Source: Dehalococcoidia bacterium
GTDB taxonomy: Bacteria > Chloroflexota > Dehalococcoidia > SAR202 > UBA11138
Assembly: GCA_012270625.1 (NCBI GenBank)
Contig: JAAXHZ010000046.1
Span: 1 to 6,852 of the forward strand
Direction: 5' to 3'
Length of the DNA: 6,852 nt
Of the stretch, positions 1-6,435 are shown piece after piece. The notes below the pieces were generated by a model. It was not told the origin of the DNA and did no database searches. It saw only the letters and a list, made by a program, of their open reading frames with translations. A program made the translations under genes and the position numbers. How positions within the stretch are numbered: the stretch's first letter is position 1; each line of letters starts with the position of its first letter.

Positions 1-2409
1 AAGTGGTCCTGGCGCGACCTTCGTTCGAGATGGGTGCAGGTGGCCGCTATCGCGATAGTGATTGCGGTCGGCACTGGGCTGTTCTCCGGACTGCGCAGCA
101 TGAACGTCTGGCGTGGACTCTCCAACGACGCCAGCTATGAGGCAGTCAACACTTTCGATCTGCGTGTTGCCCTGAGCGCGGGCAGCCTGGTCGATCGCGG
201 CGCTCTACTCCACGAACTCTCCGAGATCGACTCCGACGCGGTAGCCGTGTCCGAAGAGCGCCTGATACTGCCGACCCAGGTCTCGATCGATACCGCGGGA
301 CAAACGATACTCGTACCGGGACGCATCGTGGGCGTGGACGTTGCCGACGGTGGCCCGCATGTGAACTCCCTGCACGCGCAGGTCGGCAGAAATCTCACTC
401 CGCCAGATGCAGGATCGAACACGGTAACTCTTGAGCACAACTTCGCCAGGTTCTACGACCTGCCCGCTGAAGGCCCCGCTCTGCTCGCCGGCGCGGTCCC
501 GGTCAGCTACGTGGGGCAGTCACTGTCGCCAGAGTACTTCTTCGTCATCACCCCGGAGGGCGGCATCCTTGCCCACTCCAATTTTGCTGCCATATTCACC
601 TCCATAGAGACGGCCCAGCAGCTAACGGATATGGACGGGAAGGTCAATGACCTGATACTGAGACTGGCGCCAAGCGCCGACGAAGACGCTCTGTTCGACG
701 CCATGAGCGACCGGTTCAGTGAGATGGGCGGCACTGTCACCCGGAGGCTCGACGATCCGTCCATCAGGCTCATGATCGAGGACGTCGAGGGTGATGAGCG
801 GTTCAACACCGTACTTGCCATCGCGATTTTCGGTGGCGCGGTCTTCGCGGCTTTCAACCTTACAAGCCGCATAGTGGACTCGCAGAGGCGTGAGATTGGG
901 ATAGCGATGGCCCTCGGCGTGCCGCCGCCGCTGGTTGCGCTCAGACCATTGCTCTTCAGCGCACAGGTCGCGCTGTTGGGCGTGATATTCGGCATCGCCA
1001 TGGGGATCGGCGTCGCGGAGGCCCTTGGAGCTTATCTGGCTGACTTTCTGCCGCTTCCCGATTGGCGAACGCCGTTCCAGTTTGGCGTATTCGCCGCTGC
1101 GGGCATCATAGGCTTTCTGGTCCCATTTCTCGCCACCGCCATACCGGTCTGGACTGGGGTCAGAGTCGTGCCAATTGACGCCATCAGGACCGGCCACCTC
1201 GCCAACCGAAAGGGGGGGATGCCCAAGCTGCTGTCACTGGTCAGGATTCCCGGACGGACCATTAGACAAATCCCGTTCCGGAACGTTGCCCGCGCCCCCC
1301 GACGGACACTGCTGACCGCGCTCGCGATCGGCGCCATAGTCACTATCATGGTGACAATCCTGGGAATGCTTGACTCATTCCTGGAGACCATCGACCGAGT
1401 CGGCGTGGAGACCGCGGGCATGTCCCCGGACCGTGTGGAGATCGCTCTTGATACCGTCTATCCAACGGACTCTCCGATCGTTCAGTGGGTAGTGGACTCA
1501 CCGAGCGCGGGAAGCGCTGAGGCTGTACTCCGGCTTGGAGGGGCGATCTCACATGATGACGAGTCTTTCAACGTGTTGATTGAATTCATCGACTACGAAA
1601 GCGTGCTGTGGCGTCCGACCATCGTGGACGGCGCCCTCGACGAGTCTGAGCCGGGTGTCGTAATTTCAAAGAAGGCCGCTGACGATCTTGGAGTAAGCCC
1701 CGGAGACACGATCGAGCTTAGCCATCCCACGGTGTCCGGCGATGGCGTATTCAGCCTGAGAGAGTCCAGCTTGGAAGTGGTCGGACTTCATGGTAGCCCG
1801 ATGAGAGTCGGCGTGTATGTGGACTGTCTCCACTGCGCGACTTTGGGGGTTGCGGGCATGACGAACATCGTCCAGGCCCTGCCTGCGGATGGTGTATCCG
1901 TGGACGCGCTCAAGAGCGAGCTGTTCGGCCTTCCGGGTGTGGCGTCCGTTCAAAAGGCGACGGCATCGAGCGATGTCTTCCAGGATCAGTTTGAGCAATA
2001 CACAAGCCTCCTTGGGTTCATACTGGCGTTTGTGGTGCTGTTGGCGCTGCTGATTGCGTACAACACGGCCAGCATCAATATGGACGAGAGGCGTCGAGAG
2101 CACGCGACCATGCTGGCATATGGACTGCCGGCACGCGCGATACTCGGTATGGCGATGACCGAGAGCGCGGCGCTCGGAGTTATCGCGTCTGTCATCGGGC
2201 TGGCCGGCGGATACATGATGCTTCAGTGGATCGCCACCGTCCTGATGCCCGCTACGTTCCCGGATCTTGGACTTGAGATCGTGCTCAACCCGATCAGCCT
2301 CGTGGCCGTAGTGGCATTGACCGTGATCGCGGTCGCAGCCGCTCCTGTGTTTACCATACTCAGGCTGCGGAAGATGGACATTCCATCCACTCTCCGCGTC
2401 ATGGAGTAG
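1..2409 (+). CDS. FtsX/MacB-type ABC transporter permease (5' end outside window)
   Basis: Membrane subunit of an ABC transporter of the MacB/LolC/FtsX class. These use a separate ATPase to drive movements of extracytoplasmic domains, often for export or lipoprotein/envelope work; the substrate cannot be told. The frame is open from base 1, and the first visible residues (WSWRDLRSRW, then a hydrophobic helix) precede the GTG at 34, so the true start probably lies upstream. Counting from base 1, 802 residues are visible. Two FtsX units follow each other: helix at about 12-31, large extracytoplasmic domain to about 266, helices near 270-290, 318-342 and 361-385; then RNVARAPRRT (427-436) and a helix 437-460, second external domain to about 666, helices near 669-690, 716-740 and 763-787. 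Each unit has the basic motif after its second helix (RREIGIAMALG at 296; RRREHATMLAYG at 697). The only two cysteines form CLHC at 609-612. The partner ATPase is not in the window; it may lie upstream. Confidence 0.9.
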   Translation, partial: KWSWRDLRSRWVQVAAIAIVIAVGTGLFSGLRSMNVWRGLSNDASYEAVNTFDLRVALSAGSLVDRGALLHELSEIDSDAVAVSEERLILPTQVSIDTAGQTILVPGRIVGVDVADGGPHVNSLHAQVGRNLTPPDAGSNTVTLEHNFARFYDLPAEGPALLAGAVPVSYVGQSLSPEYFFVITPEGGILAHSNFAAIFTSIETAQQLTDMDGKVNDLILRLAPSADEDALFDAMSDRFSEMGGTVTRRLDDPSIRLMIEDVEGDERFNTVLAIAIFGGAVFAAFNLTSRIVDSQRREIGIAMALGVPPPLVALRPLLFSAQVALLGVIFGIAMGIGVAEALGAYLADFLPLPDWRTPFQFGVFAAAGIIGFLVPFLATAIPVWTGVRVVPIDAIRTGHLANRKGGMPKLLSLVRIPGRTIRQIPFRNVARAPRRTLLTALAIGAIVTIMVTILGMLDSFLETIDRVGVETAGMSPDRVEIALDTVYPTDSPIVQWVVDSPSAGSAEAVLRLGGAISHDDESFNVLIEFIDYESVLWRPTIVDGALDESEPGVVISKKAADDLGVSPGDTIELSHPTVSGDGVFSLRESSLEVVGLHGSPMRVGVYVDCLHCATLGVAGMTNIVQALPADGVSVDALKSELFGLPGVASVQKATASSDVFQDQFEQYTSLLGFILAFVVLLALLIAYNTASINMDERRREHATMLAYGLPARAILGMAMTESAALGVIASVIGLAGGYMMLQWIATVLMPATFPDLGLEIVLNPISLVAVVALTVIAVAAAPVFTILRLRKMDIPSTLRVME

Positions 2410-2464
2410 CAGGAAGTCCAGAGTCGGTAGATACAAGAGGGCGTCGAGCCAGGGTGCCAGCGCA
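2410..2464 (+). other. Short gap between permease and holA, no promoter seen
   Basis: The 55 bases between the permease stop and the holA start contain no recognisable -35/-10 pair and no terminator-like hairpin with a T tract. The only Shine-Dalgarno-like string at a usable distance is AGGG at 2451-2454, 10 bases before the TTG start, which is weak. The simplest reading is that holA is transcribed through from the permease gene and translated modestly. Confidence 0.5.
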
Positions 2465-3469
2465 TTGATACAGCTAATATACGGAGATGACCTGGTCGGC
2501 GTCGAAGAGGCTCTAGCCGCGTTCACGGCTAACTCCGGCCCCGACGACCTGCGCGACGTGAACCACATATCCCTCCGCGCCGACGATCTCACACCCGACT
2601 CAGTGATGGCAGCCGCGTTCACAGTACCCTTTATGACTGACCGCCGCGTCGTCGTCGTCAAGGATCTGCTCGCGCGCTTCGAGCGCGCCAGATCGCGCAG
2701 GGGCGCCGGGCGGTCAGGCGGCTCGGCGCGCGATCCCCTGGGGGAGTGGTCAGGTCTAGTGGACCAGCTTGGTTCGATGCCACCCACGACGGACCTGGTC
2801 TTCGTGGACGGCGGGATCTCAGCCAACAACCCCATGCTCCGACGCCTGTCGCCCATGTCAGAGGTTCGAGAGTTCAGGATGCCCTCCGACCGCGACCTGC
2901 CCGGCTGGATAGCCAATCGCGCCAACAGGATCGGTGTGAACATCGACCGGGGCGCGTGCGCCGTTCTCGCGGACTCCGTCGGACGCCAGCCGATGCTGAT
3001 CGACTCCGAGCTCCGCAAGCTCGCCCTCTACTGCGGGAACAGACCTGCTTCCGTGGACGACGTACGCGAAATGGTCTCATACGTGCGTGAGGCCAACATA
3101 TTCCAGGCGGTTGACGCTGTAATCGACGGCAGAACCGATGTCGCTCTCAGATTGGTTGGCCGCATCATGGACGACGGCAGCCCGGCAGTCTATGTCATGA
3201 CCATGATTGCAAGACAGATTAGACTTCTGCTCATGGCCAACGACCTGATGAGCAGGGGAGAGGCCCAGGATCAGATAGGGCGCCGAGTCCGCCTTTCGGG
3301 ATGGGTGCTGAACAAGACGCTCCAGCAGGCGCGGCGCATGAGCCAGGAAAATCTCGAATACATGCACGGCCGGCTCGTAGAGACGGACCTCATGCTCAAG
3401 ACGAAGCCCATCGACGAGCAACTAGCGCTGGAGATGCTGATTGCCGAGTTGACTACGCGCCGCTATTGA
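2465..3469 (+). CDS. holA: DNA polymerase III subunit delta (HolA)
   Basis: Delta subunit of the DNA polymerase III clamp loader. In the family it opens the beta sliding clamp and works with delta' and tau/gamma at the replication fork in the cytoplasm. The 334-residue length is normal. Visible family features are the MIQLIYGDD start (equivalent to the usual L-x-YGED), the PFMTDRRVVVVKD strand (55-67; compare PFFSDRRLVVV), a domain ending near 140 with LVFVDGG, and a helical C-terminal collar domain of about 120 residues rich in RQIRLLL-like helices and ending EMLIAELTTRRY. No Walker A loop is present, as expected for delta. The TTG start is chosen because it places the conserved N-terminus correctly and no in-frame ATG, GTG or TTG lies between it and the permease stop. 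Residues 71-90 form an Arg/Ser/Gly-rich stretch, probably a flexible loop. It lies downstream of the permease and converges with korB. Confidence 0.9.
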   Translation: MIQLIYGDDLVGVEEALAAFTANSGPDDLRDVNHISLRADDLTPDSVMAAAFTVPFMTDRRVVVVKDLLARFERARSRRGAGRSGGSARDPLGEWSGLVDQLGSMPPTTDLVFVDGGISANNPMLRRLSPMSEVREFRMPSDRDLPGWIANRANRIGVNIDRGACAVLADSVGRQPMLIDSELRKLALYCGNRPASVDDVREMVSYVREANIFQAVDAVIDGRTDVALRLVGRIMDDGSPAVYVMTMIARQIRLLLMANDLMSRGEAQDQIGRRVRLSGWVLNKTLQQARRMSQENLEYMHGRLVETDLMLKTKPIDEQLALEMLIAELTTRRY

Positions 3470-3501
3470 CCCCAGACCGGTCGCAGGTACTTTGTGATGG
3501 A
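3470..3501. other. Convergent gap between holA and korB, no clear terminator
   Basis: Only 32 bases separate the stop codons of holA (plus strand) and korB (minus strand). The stretch includes the 8-base palindrome GACCGGTC at 3475-3482 but no stem-loop followed by a T run on either strand. Termination may be Rho-dependent, or the two transcripts may overlap at their 3' ends. Confidence 0.5.
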
Positions 3502-4371
3502 CTAGATCGTAAAGCTGTCCATCAGCTCCGAGACCGACCTTGCGGGAGCCTTCTGCGAAATATCGTCGATGCGCTGGTCGAATGTCGGGCGGTCGCTGTC
3601 CCGGTACACTACTCCGAGGGGCACTCCTGGGGCCGAGGCTATCTGGAAGGCTGCCTCGGAATCCGTCTCGTCATAGTCGTCAGGAATATCGTACGCGATC
3701 CCGGGGATGCCCTTGCGACGGTTGCCCCTTAGCAGGTCGTAAGTATTATTGTATTCGGTGCATGGGGACTGGACGTGGACGATGGCGAAACCGGGATGTT
3801 CCATCGCCTCTGACATCATGGCGGACATTGGGCGGACCTGGCTGGACATCGCGGAAGCTATGTACGAGACGCCCATGCTCAGATACATCTGGAACGGGTT
3901 GAGCTTCTCTTCAGCTTTGCCGAACGGGGTAGAGCTGGTAACAACGCCAAGCTCGGTCGTCGGGGAGCTCTGACCTTTGGTGAGACCGTAAACGCCATTG
4001 TCCATCACCACTGCGGTGACGTTCAGGTTCCTCGCCGCCTGTGGGGCGATGTGCTCGAATCCGATGCCTAGGAAATCGCCATCACCCGCGACGACGATGA
4101 CGTTTAGATCGGGACGCGCCATCTTTACGCCCATGGCGATCGGCAGTGACCGGCCGTGAATTCCGTGGAAACCGTATGGCTGCTCGTCGCTTTCGAGCAT
4201 GTGCACCATGTTGCCGGAGCAACCGATTCCAGCCACGACCACGTTGTTCTCCATCGGCGCCTCTATCTCTGAGACGCGCTTTTGGAGCGCGCCCTCCAGC
4301 GCGCGGCGAACACCGAAGTCGCCGCAGCCTGGGCACCACTTGAAATCGTACTCGGGGTTTTTTGTGGTCAT
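3502..4371 (-). CDS. korB: 2-oxoacid:ferredoxin oxidoreductase beta subunit (KorB-like)
   Basis: Thiamine-diphosphate and iron-sulfur subunit that, with KorA, oxidatively decarboxylates a 2-oxoacid (most likely 2-oxoglutarate) plus CoA to acyl-CoA and CO2 and reduces ferredoxin. Its 289 residues match the short KorB/PorB form. WCPGCGDFG (12-20) gives the first two cysteines, C13 and C16. C51 (GIGCSGN) and C204 (SPCTEY) fit the other two [4Fe-4S] ligands of the family. The ThDP/Mg site is seen as GDGD (96-99) and DNGVYGLTKGQ (124-134). ATG is the start; its first bases overlap the korA stop as ATGA. AGGAG at 4383-4387 lies 11 bases upstream inside korA and is a reasonable ribosome binding site. 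Coupled translation with korA is expected, giving balanced subunits. Substrate choice between 2-oxoglutarate, pyruvate and other oxoacids cannot be settled from sequence; 2-oxoglutarate is inferred from the KorAB-type two-gene layout. Confidence 0.9.
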   Translation of the reverse strand: MTTKNPEYDFKWCPGCGDFGVRRALEGALQKRVSEIEAPMENNVVVAGIGCSGNMVHMLESDEQPYGFHGIHGRSLPIAMGVKMARPDLNVIVVAGDGDFLGIGFEHIAPQAARNLNVTAVVMDNGVYGLTKGQSSPTTELGVVTSSTPFGKAEEKLNPFQMYLSMGVSYIASAMSSQVRPMSAMMSEAMEHPGFAIVHVQSPCTEYNNTYDLLRGNRRKGIPGIAYDIPDDYDETDSEAAFQIASAPGVPLGVVYRDSDRPTFDQRIDDISQKAPARSVSELMDSFTI

Positions 4372-6092
4372 GCTGGCACACTCTCCTTCTGTTGGATGCC
4401 GGCCTTCTCAGATATGGCCCGCACGAGGTCGTTGGTCTTGAATGGAAGTCCGGTAATCTGCGTGACGGACTCGGCCTTGATTCCGAGCGTCCTCAGATGC
4501 GCGGACATCTGGCCCATGAAGTTCAGCTCTGGGACAATCACCAGGTCCTTGGTCATAAGCTCTTCCACTAAACCGGAGGGCAGCGGGTTGAGGAACATGG
4601 TGTAGTACCACCCCAGGTCTGCGCCATGCGCCGTGAGCTCTCGCCACGCGCCGAGGGTCGGCCCTTTGGAGCCGCCCCAGGGCATTAGCGCGATACTAGC
4701 CGACGTGTTCTCTCGCTCGTACGAGCCGTCCGTCAGCAGGTCTAGCTTGCTGAACCTGCGTGTCGTCATCTGGATGTGGCGCTCAGGCCTGTGGGTGGTG
4801 TCCCCCATGCCGTCGTGCTCAGAACCGTTCGCGACGTATGCCCCCGGCCCGCCGGGTATGGGCATGGGCGACAGTTCCCAGCTCTCGTACCTGTGATAGC
4901 CGTTCGTGCCCTGGTAGGTCTTTCTGCCTTCGACCTCGATCTTGGAAAGGTCGGGCTTGGGAATGTTCTGGTTGCGCTCCGACAGCATGTGCTCGCTGAG
5001 GATCACCACCGGCCCCTGGTATCTCTCAGCCCAGTTCAAGGCGTGGATGGAGGCGTAGAAGCACTCTTCCACGGTGCCGGGCGCGATTATGGGCATCTGG
5101 ACGTCGCCGTGCCCCGGGTACATCGCTGTCATCAGGTCCGACTGCTCCGTCTTGGTAGGCAGTCCGGTGGATGGCCCGCCCCTCTGGATGTCAGCGACCA
5201 CGAGCGGAATCTCAGCCATCCACGCAAGCCCCAGCCCCTCGCTCATAAGCGAGAAGCCCGGCCCGGCGGTGCCGGTCATCGCCTTCTTTCCCGCGAATCC
5301 GGAGCCGACTATGCTCGTGATCGACTCGATCTCTGACGTGGCCTGGTACACGAACTTGTCCGGCCCGGCTAGGTTGTTCTCCAGCCATACCAGCAGCGAC
5401 GTGGCCGGCGAGATCGGATACCCGACGTAAACGTCCAGTCCAGCCGCGAGCGCGCCCAGACCAAGCGCCTGATTGCCGTTGATTAGAATCTGATCTATGC
5501 CCGGAGGGATGGGATCAGCCAGCTCTCCGAGGCTGAATCCGCTCTTCTCCGCCTCTGCTCGTCCGAGGCCGAGCGCCTGGTGGTTCGACTCGATGATCTG
5601 CTGGTCGTTCGGACGCCCACGAGTGAACCGCTTGGTCACGAAGTCTTCGAGTATCTCCTGCCGGATGTTTACCAGATAGGCAAGCGCGCCCATCACGACC
5701 ATGTTCGCCGCGCGCGCGTTGCCCGTCGAGCGGGCCAGCTCATCGAACGGCATCCCAAAACTCTTGCCGTCCGGCTCGAGATCGACTTCCTCGGAGTTGA
5801 ATATGATGACCCCAGAGTCCGAGACCTCGTCCTTGTGGGTCTCATAGGCGTACTCGTTGAACGCCACGAGCACGTCCAGCTCGTCGCCCGAGCTGAGCAC
5901 CTCCTCTGTGGAGATGCGTGTCTGGGTCCAGACAGGGCCGCCCCTGATCTGGGATGGGAACGTCGAGAACGTCTGCACGTGGTATCCCACCTGCGCGTTT
6001 GCTTGGGCGAAGCCTTCGGCAGACGTCACGACGCCCGCGCCGCCCTCTCCGGCGAACCGGACTACGAAATCTGTCTTCTTCAATTCATTCAC
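4368..6092 (-). CDS. korA: 2-oxoacid:ferredoxin oxidoreductase alpha subunit, gamma-alpha fusion (KorA-like)
   Basis: Partner of KorB in a CoA-dependent 2-oxoacid:ferredoxin oxidoreductase, a cytoplasmic enzyme that can replace or supplement 2-oxoglutarate dehydrogenase. Counting from the GTG at 6092 (574 residues), residues 9 to about 185 are the gamma domain, with RFAGEGGAGVVTSAEGF (12-28) and FPSQIRGGPV (45-54). The alpha domain follows from about 202: GNQALGLGA (206-214), YPISPATS (225-232), SEIESI (253-258), GTAGPGFSLMSE (274-285) and QRGGPSTGLPTKTEQ (303-317). A C-terminal domain carries VPELNFMGQ. This fused layout is also known in Mycobacterium and Sulfolobus enzymes. An in-frame TAG at 6099-6101 limits the start to GTG 6092 (weak AAGG 10 bases before it) or TTG 6083 (better GGGGAG, 8 bases before it); the second would remove three residues. 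No ferredoxin-like delta subunit lies nearby, so ferredoxin must be encoded elsewhere. Confidence 0.9.
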   Translation of the reverse strand: MNELKKTDFVVRFAGEGGAGVVTSAEGFAQANAQVGYHVQTFSTFPSQIRGGPVWTQTRISTEEVLSSGDELDVLVAFNEYAYETHKDEVSDSGVIIFNSEEVDLEPDGKSFGMPFDELARSTGNARAANMVVMGALAYLVNIRQEILEDFVTKRFTRGRPNDQQIIESNHQALGLGRAEAEKSGFSLGELADPIPPGIDQILINGNQALGLGALAAGLDVYVGYPISPATSLLVWLENNLAGPDKFVYQATSEIESITSIVGSGFAGKKAMTGTAGPGFSLMSEGLGLAWMAEIPLVVADIQRGGPSTGLPTKTEQSDLMTAMYPGHGDVQMPIIAPGTVEECFYASIHALNWAERYQGPVVILSEHMLSERNQNIPKPDLSKIEVEGRKTYQGTNGYHRYESWELSPMPIPGGPGAYVANGSEHDGMGDTTHRPERHIQMTTRRFSKLDLLTDGSYERENTSASIALMPWGGSKGPTLGAWRELTAHGADLGWYYTMFLNPLPSGLVEELMTKDLVIVPELNFMGQMSAHLRTLGIKAESVTQITGLPFKTNDLVRAISEKAGIQQKESVPA

Positions 6093-6097
6093 TCCCC
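6092..6097 (-). promoter_or_regulatory. Candidate ribosome binding site GGGGAG that favours a TTG start for korA
   Basis: Read on the minus strand, GGGGAG ends 8 bases before TTG at 6083-6081, an ideal distance. The same string abuts GTG 6092 directly and cannot serve it. For the GTG start the only candidate is the weaker AAGG further upstream, about 10 bases away. Both starts are in the same frame and differ by three residues (Asn-Glu-Leu region), before the conserved gamma domain begins. Confidence 0.45.
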
Positions 6098-6335
6098 GCT
6101 AGCCTTAGCCGCGCTCGACGAATGTGGTGCGCGTCGCCACTCGTTGCAGTTACCTGAGAATGGTGTCATTCGATACACGCGCGGCGGGTGGCGTGTCTTC
6201 AAACAGTACGGCCCTCCGGAGCGTCGTCTGGCGGGCCGCTGAATTACCTCGATGGTCAGTGGGCAATTGGTGTGCTGTGGCGCTTCTGCGGCTGGCGACT
6301 CACGAGGTCGCGCTGTGTCGGTCGCATCTGCCGTA
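6093..6335 (-). promoter_or_regulatory. Long untranslated leader of korAB with possible hairpins
   Basis: If transcription starts about 7 bases after the -10 box, near 6335, the korAB message has a leader of roughly 240 bases. Inverted repeats within it are 6295-6299 with 6307-6311 (GCGAC/GTCGC), 6209-6214 with 6233-6238 (CGGCCC/GGGCCG), 6175-6180 with 6191-6196 (ACACGC/GCGTGT) and 6158-6162 with 6167-6171 (GAATG/CATTC, 4-base loop). None is followed by a U run, so none is a plain intrinsic terminator. No known riboswitch class is recognised. Short stems of this kind are common in GC-rich DNA, so a regulatory role is only possible. No protein-coding gene is supported here. Confidence 0.35.
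6209..6238 (-). other. GC-rich stem-loop in the korAB leader
   Basis: Six perfect pairs (CGGCCC with GGGCCG), one mismatch, then two more G-C pairs close a 12-base loop. It is the strongest stem in the leader. The bases after it on the minus strand (TACTGTTTG) are not a U tract, so it is not a simple terminator. It could stabilise the message or be part of a larger fold, or be chance. Confidence 0.3.
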
Positions 6336-6341
6336 CCTCAA

Positions 6342-6371
6342 AATATATCAGGCGAGATTTTGGAGTGTCAA
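6342..6371 (-). promoter_or_regulatory. Near-consensus sigma70-type promoter for korAB
   Basis: On the minus strand the -35 box is TTGACA (6371-6366, six of six consensus bases), the spacer is 18 bases, and the -10 box is TATATT (6347-6342, five of six). TG at 6350-6349 sits one base before the -10 box, giving an extended -10 (TGnTATATT). The expected transcription start is near 6335. It lies in the gap before korA and points at it, and the local AT-rich patch stands out from the GC-rich surroundings. It predicts strong, housekeeping-sigma expression of korAB, independent of the upstream epimerase gene. Confidence 0.7.
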
Positions 6372-6435
6372 TCGCGTGAAGGGCTGAGAGAATTTCATTA
6401 GTCTCAATTTGAGGAATCACGGGTGGCCCTTATCC
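6372..6435. other. Spacer between korAB promoter and epimerase gene
   Basis: This AT-richer stretch follows the epimerase stop on the minus strand. It contains the palindrome CTCAATTTGAG (6403-6413, arms of five bases around a central T), about 70 bases upstream of the predicted korAB start of transcription, where an activator or repressor site would be possible. No clear terminator hairpin for the epimerase gene is visible. No coding sequence is supported. Confidence 0.35.

Noticed and set aside
135..1421. Long minus-strand frames under the permease gene
   Set aside because: These are shadows of the plus-strand gene; their translations are rich in Arg, Ser and Pro and show no family motif.
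1666..3018. 450-codon minus-strand frame spanning the permease and holA
   Set aside because: It overlaps two well-supported plus-strand genes and its translation is low-complexity without any recognisable domain.
3475..3482. GACCGGTC palindrome between holA and korB as a terminator
   Set aside because: It has no loop and no following T run on either strand.
6124..6387. Open frames on the plus strand in the korA-epimerase gap (up to 87 codons)
   Set aside because: No ribosome binding site, no recognisable protein family, composition like random GC-rich frame, and it runs against the strong minus-strand promoter.
6384..6389. CTGAGA on the plus strand, resembling part of a TPP riboswitch thi-box
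   Set aside because: The other conserved parts (the GAACCTGATCTGG and TAATGCCAGCG-like strings) are missing, and it faces away from korAB on the wrong strand.
6403..6413. Palindrome CTCAATTTGAG as an operator
   Set aside because: Arms of only five bases are expected by chance in a gap of this size, and no second copy was seen; kept only as a note in the spacer entry.
6093..6435. tRNA or other structural RNA gene in the largest gap
   Set aside because: No T-loop GGTTCGAATCC-like string, no cloverleaf arms and no familiar RNA motif on either strand.
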